NCBI GenBank assembly: GCA_951394045.1
Contig: OX595997.1
Coordinates: forward strand, 1 to 64,000
DNA from: Nitzschia sp. DOCU1
Taxonomy: Eukaryota; Bacillariophyta; Bacillariophyceae; Bacillariales; Bacillariaceae
Direction of reading: 5' to 3'
DNA: 64,000 nucleotides
The stretch's first letter is position 1. Every line of letters starts with the position of its first letter. Made by a program: the position numbers and the translations under genes. Shown here piece after piece: positions 32,191 through 42,833 of the stretch. The notes below the pieces were generated by a model. That model saw only the letters and a list, made by a program, of their open reading frames with translations, ran no database searches and had not been told where the DNA came from.

Positions 32191-32921
32191 GGTATGATAG
32201 AATTGATAGAGGAGAGTAGTGGTAGTAAGTGTACTTGTGGTAGAGGTGAAAACTGCCAAAAACTAAGCAAGAAGATGATGATGCTTGCTTTCGTTTGCGT
32301 AGTCGGAAAGGATGTGGGGAACGATGTGACGGAAGTTGTGAGTCTTTCGCGGCAAAAATTATGTCTGGATGCCTCGAACTGCCCTTTTTTCTCATGGAAG
32401 TTCATGAGTGTTCTTTTCCAAAGAATCTTGTGGATCTTCACTATTTGCGCGACACCTGATAACGTGAGGGAGACGAAGTACATCTTTGTATCCTTTCTTA
32501 TGTCTGGACAAATTGTACGACCCGACTTATCGAACGACCGAAATGTCTTATAGCCCTATTTCGCCTTACCCAGGTGCACAAAATGTCATACACCCTCAAA
32601 CTTGCGAAGATGATTCGATTCGATATAGATTCGATTCATCCGAAATTGATTAGATTCTTCGATTTCGATTAACAATTCCATATAAAATGACCGAATCATC
32701 TATTATTAAAGAGCCCTTTGGACTCCGTGGTCGCAAAAGAAAATGGGCCGATGTCTCAGAACAAAGTAGAACGAAATCTTCTTGCCACGATGCGGAGGTT
32801 GCAATTTCGTTCGACCACAATGTACTCTCCTATGGTAATACCTATTCAGCGTAGTCATAATGCTAGTGTATCTCAAAAACGACGATGCAATAGTCTTGGT
32901 TGTCTCCATGGTAGACTGCCG
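32191..32921. other. Intergenic
   Basis: 5' side of HSF-1 and 3' side of the RING-CH gene. No coding support. Two gattcgattc-type runs occur near 32610-32670. Confidence 0.5.
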
Positions 32922-34550
32922 TCAATTATTATCTTGGTTGGAGAGAGTAGTATTACTGACACTATCGGTCGTCGTCGTCATCGTCGTCTTTGTAATTGAT
33001 AAGGATGGATAGTGAAACCACTCGTCTCGAGACAACAAGCAGCAATCGTGAGGATCGTCGTGAAAAGATGAATCACTAGCCGCTACTACTAGGGCCGTCG
33101 AATTCTCTTGTAGTTGTTGTTGTTGTTGCAAGTGTTGGTGATGTGGCTCATTGGAGGACGCACCATGAACAAGCCAATTCCAAACCGGACAAGTGGTCCT
33201 CTGCTTTCGTTCTTCCCTGCTAGGCTCGGTGGCTAGTCGTTGTTGCATGACTTGATGAATAGCACGTTTGGTATATTGGGATCGAACGATTCCCCACGAT
33301 CCCGATAACAGTTCAGATTGTAATTGTTGTCGACCCCATTTGCAATAGCCTTGAAATGCCACCAATCTACTAGAAGAAGAAGCTTGAGGGATATGCTGCT
33401 GCTCCAAATCGTCCAAATCGTTTCGATCCACAACCTCTAGCTCACCATGTTGATCCGCCAAAAAGGAAAGCTGTGGGTATGAACCTATCGCTTGGTAGTA
33501 GAATCCATCACTTTGGCGATTAAGAGTCTCGTCATTGCGATCGTCTGCAGCAGACGTGACGGCGTCTGCGTCGCGATGATTCTCGTCTTGATCCCCAACA
33601 GCAACTCGTGCCACTAGATATCTTGTTATTCCCAAACGTCCACCGCATACAGGCCCACCTCGACGAACCTCCATATCCAAACCGATACAGGGGGACTTTT
33701 TGTTCAAAATGACTCCAATCGGATGGTCGTCGACTTGAAGCATGAGAATGATGGTTTGATCAAAGGTGGATGAATTGCCTACTCGATCTTGTTGTTGCTG
33801 GGGGAGAAATACCAGCAAGGTACCCTTTTGCACAAGATGTGTTTTCAGTACGGGAGGTGGTACCGAGTAGGGAAAAGTACAGACTTGGCATGCCCAGGCG
33901 GCGGCTGACCTTGCGTTTTGTTGTTGTTGAGTGCATTGCCACTTCTGCAAGCATGCCACATGAACATATTCTGACGAACCACTACAGGCACATGGAGCAA
34001 TGAACGAAGAAGGGGAAAGCTCCATGGGAGGAGTCCTTGGCGTCGACGCCTTGGTATCGTCTGTTCTGCCTTCGCCTTTCTCCTTGGTTTCGAGGGGCGG
34101 CGAACTTTCCAAGCAAAAGCGACAAACCGCCGTCGTTGTACCATCCCAACATCGAAGAGGCAATCGACGGGAAGTATCCAACAAGTTGCTAGGACTGCTA
34201 GTGGTATTAGTAGTAGTAGGCGTCGTCCCCGCCGCCCTACGATGCAAAGGGCGGGTTCGCGGGTTGTTGCGAAGAAATCGTTCATAAAGAATTCGCATGA
34301 GAATCATTCGTCCGCGAGACGTAGAAGGACGACGGCCCATACCATCGAGTCCTGCATTATGTTCATGATTTCGATTGCTTGGCGAATAAGGTGGGCCAGT
34401 CGATCTCGTGGGAGAAGTGGTGATACCTTGGGTATCTTCCCTGGTATTTTCGTCTACGGCGTCGTCATGCCTGTCAGGCGAGGGGAACGACGGGGGCGGC
34501 GATTGGTGGGGCACGGGAGCTTCGGTTGGTTCCTCGTCAGCAGATCTCAT
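32922..34550 (-). CDS. RING-CH finger fused to AlgH/UPF0301-like domain
   Basis: 542 residues from the ATG at 34550 (MRSADEEPTEAP); the frame is open further upstream into sequence unlike protein. A RING-CH (RINGv) finger with C4HC3 ligands spans 143-224: C143, C146, C187, C189, H197, C200, C221, C224. It is followed at about 230-440 by a region resembling the YqgE/AlgH (DUF179) family: TFDQTIILMLQ, GVILNKK and RGGPVCGG. RING-CH domains are usually E2-binding ubiquitin-ligase modules; the AlgH family's biochemical role is unclear. No membrane helix is seen, unlike MARCH ligases. The tail is Gln-rich. Pairing of the two domains suggests a soluble ubiquitin-ligase-like protein, which is inference. 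Confidence 0.75.
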   Translation of the reverse strand: MRSADEEPTEAPVPHQSPPPSFPSPDRHDDAVDENTREDTQGITTSPTRSTGPPYSPSNRNHEHNAGLDGMGRRPSTSRGRMILMRILYERFLRNNPRTRPLHRRAAGTTPTTTNTTSSPSNLLDTSRRLPLRCWDGTTTAVCRFCLESSPPLETKEKGEGRTDDTKASTPRTPPMELSPSSFIAPCACSGSSEYVHVACLQKWQCTQQQQNARSAAAWACQVCTFPYSVPPPVLKTHLVQKGTLLVFLPQQQQDRVGNSSTFDQTIILMLQVDDHPIGVILNKKSPCIGLDMEVRRGGPVCGGRLGITRYLVARVAVGDQDENHRDADAVTSAADDRNDETLNRQSDGFYYQAIGSYPQLSFLADQHGELEVVDRNDLDDLEQQHIPQASSSSRLVAFQGYCKWGRQQLQSELLSGSWGIVRSQYTKRAIHQVMQQRLATEPSREERKQRTTCPVWNWLVHGASSNEPHHQHLQQQQQLQENSTALVVAASDSSFHDDPHDCCLLSRDEWFHYPSLSITKTTMTTTTDSVSNTTLSNQDNN

Positions 34551-34824
34551 TGTTAAACTTAAGATTATTCGATCAATTTCGAAAGTGAGCTGGTAGGGGT
34601 CGATTGATGATAGTTCTTTGCCCCCGACGCAGTGGTTGCAATCTAAATGAAACAGAATAGAATGAAATTGAGAATGGGGCATGTGTCAAGGATACTTTCC
34701 CGCAAAAACGCCTGTTCGTCGTACGCCAAATTCGATTAGACCGATTTCTATTTTTGGAAAGGTACCGCCGGTACTCTTCACTAGCTAGCGTCCATTCGTT
34801 AACTTGCTCTAAAAACTGACTTTA

Positions 34825-37800
34825 CTATTGAAGACCGTCCGTCTGAATAGCTCCCAAGTACCATGTCTGGTCTGTAATCAAAAACGGACTGGAAAGTGGA
34901 TAGGTGTTGAGAAGATTACGGCCGTCTCGTTCCAATTGTCGGGGGGCGGCATTCCGCTCCCAAATTTCGGCATAGTTCCCCACCGCTCGAATCGCATTGC
35001 GAAAAATTTCATCTCCCAACAAGGGACGAAACAAGTCCACACGAGGCATGTTCTGGAAGGTGGCTTGAGTGATCCCTTGTTCTTCGGCCCAAAGAGTTGA
35101 CACTACAGTCCAATGGACCAGCTTGGACCAAACAGGATCATCTTCGGTAGTCACCAAGGCCAAGGATTCTCGAGAAAAGGATTGGTTCCCAATATCATAG
35201 GAGCCATCGTACCATTTTTCAATGTTGGCTTTGGAAACGTCCACCGAGCCGCCAGCAAGCACGTTGCATTTGCCTTTCCCAAAAGATTCAACCGTTTCAG
35301 AAGTGCTATTGGACAAGTAAAGCAGAGAGGCGTCTGTGAAAATTCGGGACAAGACCTCAAATTGTGTAGTTCCTTCGGTCACACAAATTCGAAGGCCCGA
35401 GCAGCCGCTCGAGCTCCAATCACGGTTTTCAGCGCATTCGCGGAATCTAGCAAAAAGGGAGTAGAACCATGACGACGACGCTGTAAGATCAGCAAACTCA
35501 ACGGCAGGGTAGTCGACCCCAGAACTACAGTTGACTGCTTACCTTGGAATTCCAGCAAAACGGATTCGGTCTCGAAAGTTGGGATAAGAAAAGGAAAATC
35601 CAACTCCAGTGGTCGGCTCCAACACGTCTCGTTCCATCGTCAAGGTCGTGGTTCGGGCCAAAACGTCGACGTCACCCTGTAGAAGCTTCGTGAAGCGTTC
35701 ATTTGGAGAAAGGACTTTGTACTGAACTTGTATCTTGCCGTCAAAAAGGACCGCAGACAAGGCCTTGCAAAAATCGACATCCAGACCAGTCCACTCGTTG
35801 TTGTCTATTGAAAGTTCGGCAAAAATGGGAGTTGATGTAACGCCGCAATTCACGCTACCTCGAGAATGGATTTCTTCAACTTTTGGACTCTTGATGAAGC
35901 GAGGGGGCTGATCTGTCTCCACTTTTCCAAATTCAGTAGCATACATACCCGGAGTGTCGCCAAGATTGATTTGATTGACTATCGATCGAGGAACCAAGTT
36001 CTCTAGGTGCTTTGAGTACAAGAATCCGTAGTCTCCGCCAGCGACAGCCAGTGCATCTTGAAACATTTTCTGATATCGTTCTCCAAAAACAAGAGTGGTT
36101 TGAAGGTCCTCGGGTACAACTTCCAGGGACGGCCGTGCAAGTTTGATTTCCTCTGCCGAAAGCAACGCTTGAGTAATCCAGTTGACAAAATCGGAGAATT
36201 TGGAGTCCCCGTCTCGCGTGACCATGGCAATCAGCTCCTTGGAATGCACTTGCGTCCCTACTTGGTAGGCCCCACTGTACTTTTTTCGTCTTAAGACTTC
36301 TTTGGAAAGGTCAAATTGCTCTCCTGCAAGGATATTGCATACTTTGCCTCCAATAAAATTGTCGTAAAACGTGTCGAGTGTATCCGGCGTGATGATACTT
36401 CCGGGAAAGTCTGCAAGTAACCCCAGGACGATATCTTTGTGAGTCGTTCCTTCGAGTACGCAAACAGAGGCATCTTCGCACCAAGCCTCTGTTTCAGTTG
36501 AGTTGTTGGACGAGTCCTTCTCCACACATGCCATGTACTCTGGAAGGCCCGCAAAGATGAGACCGTTGACTAGATATGGAATCGAGAAGGTGTAGCCCAT
36601 TTGGGTGCTAGGCTGTCAATGGAACATTCAAATGCAGCGTGAGTGAAACATTGAATAGCAACCATTTCACAAAAACTGACAAGTCCTCACCTCGTAAACG
36701 TTTCGTTCCATATTGTGGGTGGTAATGGCCAGCAAAAGATCAATCTCATGATTGTTTAAGGCAATAAATCGTTCATTTGCTTCCAAATCGACAAATTCCA
36801 CTGGTTCGTTGTCAGTATCAAACTCGTTTCTACCAAAGATCCCAGCGGCCACTGCCCGACACAAAGCCACTTCAAAGCCTTGCCATTTGCCGGCATTGAA
36901 CGTCGCGTAACCCTCTTGTTGATGAACCCCACATACCAGACAGCCACGTTTCAGTATGTTGGAGAGTGTGGGAGAAGATTCGTCTGTATCGTCGACAGTA
37001 GTAGAAGGAGTTGTATCCTGGTCATTGTTGCCAAGTGCAAGTGCGATAATGATGATCACGACAATAATCGCCAACGCAACAACACCAGCAATAGCGACAG
37101 GACGAGAAAAGAACTTGCTTTTTGCATCCGTGGCAGGGGCTCTTGTGGTTGTTCCCTGTGCAATAGCTGTAGGACCATGGTCATCCAAGGTGGAAGTAAC
37201 CGTGGATTGTCCGCCTCCGTCAATGCTCACAACGAGTGGCGGCGTTTGCCACGCCGACTGTTGTTGTTTTTGTAATTCATCCTTGCTATCTGACGACGAA
37301 CTACTAGACATTGAGGCTGTTTCCATCGGCGCCAATACGGCAGAAAGCACATGCACCATGGGACCTTGCTCTTGTTGCTGTTGGTTTGGATTGATTTGGT
37401 TTGCCGCCAAATGCGCATGCACCAGGGGAACATTGGAGGCTACCGTAGCCGATCCTTGTTCGTTTCGTGCCTGATGGCGAAACAAATGTCCGATTTTGCT
37501 CTTGATGGAGTCTTCATCCGCCAAAATACAACCTGCATCTGGACTACTCTTGTCAAAGGGCAAGAGAAAGCGTCCACCCGCTCCCCCAACGCACTCTCGT
37601 GCCAATCTCACGAGGCCCTGTTTCTGAGCATTGGTTCCTTGAGAGTATTCAGATCGCTTGGGTTCAATAAACATTCGAATCCGTTGATTGCCTGGATGAT
37701 CTCGCACGGGTTGTCCACGACCAAAAATGACATCGGCGGGTGCGGGTCTGAGATTGAAAAAGAGACGAATCTCATTTTCAATTTCGTTTTGGATCTCCAA

Positions 37801-38436
37801 ATCGGTAGCCTTGCGACAGAGAATATCGGCATTTTCATGAGGACCCGGAAAGAGAAAGCGCGGGGAAGGTGTTGTATTGTAAATGTCCGTCAAAATGTTT
37901 GCTAGAATAGCACTTCGTTGCGCATCCTTGGTGGCTTTTCCGTAAGAGTGAATGTGCCCCTGGACAATTTGTTGCATTCTCACGTTTCCTGGTTGATGTA
38001 CATTTCGTTGATAGTAGCCGGTAGAACATACAATGTCAAAAGGCTCCAGCAGTACCGTATATCGTTCAAAGGAGGCCTCAGTCCCTACAGAATCTTGTTC
38101 TGCCCAGTCGACGCTATGCCCCGCAGATGACGACACGGATGGGGATTCTGTAGTTTCCATGGGAACTACATGGGGCGAGTCGTCTTCGTCTTCCAGTCGT
38201 TCCAGGGCATCAGCAAATTCATCCAAATCCTCAATCTCATAATCCATGGGATATGGTTCGTCATCGACGTCAATATTCAAGTTATAGGCCACAAAATCTT
38301 CCTGGTTATGCGAGACGTGATGTACGGCATCTGCACCAGCTCGTCGTCGATGATGATGCGAGTGGGCTGCTGCGGTAGCGGTAGCACCAGCAGCAGTCGG
38401 AGGCGGCAGTGTTGACTTTTGATTCTTGGGGGGCAT
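34825..38436 (-). CDS. DUF6824-like / transmembrane / double amino-acid-binding receptor
   Basis: Three exons (38436-36691, 36612-35543, 35446-34825) splice in phase to 1145 residues. The cytosolic part has a His/acid-rich start and two domains of the diatom family known as DUF6824. The first spans about 130-225; the second, about 232-325, carries the signature DVIFGRGQPVRDHPGN. One membrane helix (about 447-468) follows. The rest is two tandem family 3 solute-binding domains (about 492-810 and 831-1145), like bacterial AapJ amino-acid-binding proteins: GFEVALCRAV / GLDVDFCKAL, ANERF / PNERFTKLLQGDVDVL, and METxxVYEPST / MERDVLEPTT. Extracellular ligand sensing coupled to a cytosolic DUF6824 module is inference; the domain order is visible. 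Confidence 0.85.
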
Positions 38437-39171
38437 GCTTTGCAAGTATTGTGGAAAGAATGGATGCAGATCCAAGGTTTGGAAGGAATGAATGAATGAA
38501 AAGGTTCCACGATATGATGGATGTGGGACAGAAAAATCCTCAACACTCTTGGCCTTCCGCCTCCAGAGTTCGAAGATCCTGATGGACGACTGCAACCCGA
38601 CATGATTGAGCGAATCGTCATGAAGAACGATAGTGATTGACCAATCAAAATTCTAAACGGCGAGCCTGTCAGTCGAATTCTGATTCCATGCGACTACTCG
38701 CTCCACAATTTTCCAAAGATACGACCTCGCAATATGCACATGCGAGCGCAGGAAGGACAGGGGAGCGACGAGCTGACGGGAAGTGACGACGCCCACATGT
38801 ATGTGCAAAGCATCTGCCCCCGAAGTATTCAAATGCTTCCAATTTCGACTCCAAGCGATGACACGCCACTGATACTCGGAATTTTCTTAACGTCCGTTTA
38901 ACCTCTTATAGCCAAAAATCGCCATACTTTATGACGATACCCGCCATTTTTATGTGAATCTTTGTTGGACGCATGTCCGTTCGGCAAATGGAGAGAGTCT
39001 TTTTGCGGGAGTCCACTCTCTTCTTTGGCAAGCACACATGACGAGCCAATTCTTCGCCTTCCAATGGCATGAATTCCACAATCCGGAACGAGAAACTTCT
39101 TGCCACTGCTGTGTCTGTCCGAGCCGAGTCGGCACATTATTCCAATCCTGCACATACTGTACCTCAGCACC
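38437..39171. promoter_or_regulatory. Divergent intergenic region
   Basis: 735 bp between the minus-strand receptor gene and the plus-strand membrane protein, so both promoters should be here. No independent gene supported; overlapping short frames lack motifs. Confidence 0.4.
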
Positions 39172-40825
39172 ATGGTATTGAGGAAATCATCCTCCACGAC
39201 AACTAGTAGTAGAAACAGTAGTGGCAATAGCATGACTGGTTCTTCACCGTCGAGGCCGCTGTCGGTGGTAATGCCCTTGCCAGAATTGCAACAGCAAATG
39301 CCCATGACGAGAAATCTAGCCGACGAGGATGCTGAACAAGATTCTTCTACGACGCCATTCTTTGATTGTGCCTTTGACATCTCCAATGATTACGAAGAAG
39401 AAGACACGTTGACTCGTGGGGATGTGTGTGGCTTTCCGAAATCATATGGCTTGTGCGACTGGCAAGAGTCGTCAGCTACCACTATGGGTCGCTTGGAACA
39501 GTGGGTCATTCCTTATAATTATGAAGTTTACTTTGCGGGAGTCTTTCAACCACCCCTCGACTTTTTGCAAGGTCTGCTGTTGCAGGAACTCGCTTCGCAA
39601 GAACAAGTGGAGAATTGTAGTCAAGGGAGGACGCGAACGATGCGTCGGACTTTGCAGGATTCTTCTACTACGAATTCTACCGCTACGGTAGTCGCCATGA
39701 CTTATGATCCAGTCGATGTGGTGGATTATCAAGGTAGGACATGATCATAATGGATGCTACAGTATATATTGCGACGCTCTAACTTGTGCTGTTTCGTGTT
39801 CTCTAGACCCTTGTCAAGCTCCCGTCGAACAATCCATTCGACAGCAATCGACATGTGTCAAAGTTTTGGGTCAAATCACTGCCGTGGTCGAGTGGAAAGG
39901 CAATGCAGACGAAGCCACTCAACTAGCAATCTCGAGTCGATTACTCTTGAGAATTCGAGACTTGATGGGCAACGATCAACTAGTTGCCAAATCCCAAGAT
40001 GGTTCTATCTCCAAAGTCATTTTCTTGGGACAACGGCAAGACCTGAGTTATGAGGGAACCACCGACTATCAGCATCCCACCACAGATAGTGTCACGTCGT
40101 CGTCCACAAACCAGGTGCAATCAACACCGCCCTTGTCGGGCGTGGGGATTGCCTTTTTGGTAATCTTGGGACTGACATTCATGTTATGTTGTGGTTGCTG
40201 TTGGATGAGGTGGCGTTCTTCCTCGTCCAAAAGGCAACAGCAACAACAATCACTGCCAGAAGAAGGTGAAATCAATTTTGAGCACGAGACTACTAGCAAG
40301 AACGAGGACGATCAAGCCATGATGAAAATGGAACAAGCACACGATTCCACCACCACCAAGCCAACCAAGGTAGTACAAGACGAAGAATCGACACTACCGC
40401 ATCCGTGCAGCGGATCGATTAGTAGCAATGAGGAAAGTCAGGTTATCTTCCTTGGCGATGTGGTTTCGACTCACAATACTAATAATAATGCTGAAACAAA
40501 AGCAGCAAACGCCGAAAACTGTCCTACTACCGAAGAGATCATTCAAGACCTGAACGCTGGCATTACTGCTGACAGTAACAATGATCTAGAACAACAACGA
40601 CAAGAAGAAGAAGAGCAACAAAGTCCGTCGCCGGATCATACAATTTTGGAGACCTTGTCGGAACCAGATCTCTTGGCGTGTTGGGACGATGAAACGGATG
40701 GATCACGAGATGACCAGCAACTTTTGCAGGTCACTCAAACGGAAGAATACAACATGACAACCATGATGGCAGCAACCGATGCTGCGCCAACAAAAGATGA
40801 GGAGCAAGACACGATTGTCTTGTAA
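39172..40825 (+). CDS. Single-pass membrane protein, unknown
   Basis: Two exons (39172-39733, 39807-40825) splice in phase to 526 residues. The start is the first ATG (MVLRKSSSTTT); there is no obvious signal peptide, so a further 5' exon could be missing. Residues about 60-290 carry paired Cys (FFDCAF, VCGFPKSYGLCDW, DPCQAP, STCVKV) as expected for an ectodomain. A membrane helix with a Cys cluster lies at about 299-321 (FLVILGLTFMLCCGCC), followed by a long Gln/Asp/Glu-rich cytosolic tail. I do not recognise a family. It is divergent from the receptor gene, sharing its upstream region. Confidence 0.7.
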
Positions 40826-41539
40826 ACAGTGCTCATTCTTTCTTTCATTCACTCGTTGATTCCTAGATTCATTCATCCATTAATGGAGGCGGCAAAGGAA
40901 CAAAGACCCACAAAGATCAACACTTTTATAATACATTGGTTCCGTCGGCGGCAATCGGCCCCGCACTTAACCTTTCTTTTTTCCAACTACTACTATTACG
41001 ATCCAAAAAGTAATGACTATACAAATAGTAGAGGCAATTATAGACTTTTCATTCGAGTAAACTACAAACTACTCGACTCTACTAGCTAGTAGTAGTGATC
41101 AGCTTTCAAACTCTATTACTGGTGGCAGCCGCCTCTTTGTTTTCACAAACAAACTAGTGGTCAACGAATAAAAAAACAAAAATAGCTAGTTACTACTTCT
41201 TCTTCTTAGTAGTAAGCAAGCAAGCAAGCTCGGTTGAATTGTGTGTGTGCGTTTTCGCCATTGAATCCAAATGGGTGTACCATTCAATCGTACCCCATGT
41301 CTTCAAGTACCTTCATCCAACTACTAGTAGTGAGCTGCTAGAAGCATCCATCCACCCATGTGTGTTTCCCATTTTCCGTGCATCTTTCCAAAAAGTCCTT
41401 GTCGACTTTTTGCTTGTTGTTGTTTGTTGGCTGTCAGTACTATCATCGTCTTACCCGACCTGTTTTTGACTCTTGCCCGACCTCCCCATCTTCTTATTTG
41501 TCACCATGATTTCTTCGCCCATGCAAGCCAAAAAGTTTT
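40826..41539. other. Intergenic, convergent
   Basis: 714 bp between convergent 3' ends. Rich in ctactagtagt and caagcaag runs (41020-41230, 41320-41345). No gene seen. Confidence 0.5.
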
Positions 41540-42235
41540 TCAATATCCCAAATAAGGATTATGTTCGACAATTTCCACATCAATATAATCATTAGTATGA
41601 AAGGTCGTTGCAGATTCCCATGCATATTGTTGTTGTTCTTGGGCATCCTCATCATCCATTACTACCGTGGCTTGCTTGGCCCCTTCTTCCATGGCCGGAT
41701 GATGTTGAGCATTGGGTGGTACGACATTTTTGGCGGCTTGTTTCATGATTCGTAGATATTCCTCTACAAAAGTTAGAATGAGTTGGTGAGTGAGTCATCA
41801 ATGGATGGGATGCTCCGTTTGAGTACTAGTACTAGTAGTCGAACAGTAGCTAGACATTGTAGCATGTATGGTCTTACCTTCGGTACAGTCGGCATATTCA
41901 TTGAGTGTAAAACACGATTTTCCGGCTGCCAAGTTCCACTTGAATTGACAAAGATAATTCCTCTGAAAAACTAGGAACCGAAAATGGGTAGGTTTGCGGC
42001 CAAACTTAGTACACCATTCTTGGTAGTGTTGCAAAATGGCTTGTTCACTGGTCAATTCTTCCAAAGCATAAATAGTATTCTTGTAATAAGGTTGCTGTTT
42101 TTGATGACGATACGAAGTGGAACTGCCGATATACGACAGTTGTGTGGAAGAAGATTGCGATACTGCTGACGGCACAACAAAGGCCGAGCAACCAGCCACG
42201 GACGCCAGCAATAGCAGAGCAAAGCCAGACTTCAT
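41540..42235 (-). CDS. Small predicted plastid-targeted protein, unknown function
   Basis: Two exons (42235-41878, 41763-41540) splice in phase to 193 residues. The N-terminus (MKSGFALLLLASVAGCSAFVVPSAV) is a signal peptide ending in CSAF|VV. It resembles the ASAF motif with Phe after the cleavage site that marks diatom plastid bipartite targeting, and a Ser/Thr/Gln-rich transit-like stretch follows. The mature part has two Cys (WCTKFG, KSCFTLNEYADC) and an acidic C-terminus. The family is not recognised. Confidence 0.7.
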
Positions 42236-42833
42236 GATAACAACAAAGGCAAGCAAGAGAAACAAAAGTTCAGCTGTAGTAAAGAGAGGTGATGGCTTTC
42301 AACACAGCACAAGATCTCGTCGCTAACAACCAACGAGAAGCACAGAATAGAGCGATAGCTAGTAGAGAGTTGCGCCGTTGATTTTTTAGTTTTGATGTGT
42401 GGTGTGCTGTTGAGTGGTCGTCGGAACGCCCATTGGCGTGGCGTGCGTACTTGGGAATTTCGGGGTTCGGCATACCCTCGCCTGCCGGACAATGACAACG
42501 CCAAAGATTCCGTTAGTTAATGAGAAACGGTTAACGCTCAACGCTTTGGCAGGATTTGAAACTTTATTGGTTTATCTGACTGACGTACTTTTTTTTTTGA
42601 AAGACAAAAATGAGCTGGCTGTGACTTTGACCATGCCAGCGAAAGCGACGACGTCATCCGTGAGAAACCCCAACAAACAAAGATTCCTTGGCTTGCAAGA
42701 TCCGGCGGGGCATCGACCTTCGCCTCCGACAATGGCGACAGAGTTTGTGATTGTTGGAGACATCCTTGCATTGCCTTGCATTGCATCGCCATTGACATTG
42801 TCAATTGTAACTACCAGCCTAGTCTTCCACAAA
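42236..42833. promoter_or_regulatory. Divergent intergenic region, plastid protein / PFK
   Basis: About 600 bp between head-to-head genes, holding both promoters. The PFK frame is open upstream to 42414 and contains another in-frame ATG at about 42732, so the PFK N-terminus could be longer. Confidence 0.4.

Noticed and set aside
35447..35542. Acceptor TTACAG at about 35481 in the receptor gene
   Set aside because: Leads to an early stop; the acceptor before 35446 keeps the frame and aligns with the first binding domain.
39100..39171. Upstream extension of the 39172 membrane protein as a signal peptide
   Set aside because: The frame has no ATG there (starts with TTG), and the hydrophobic stretch may be chance.
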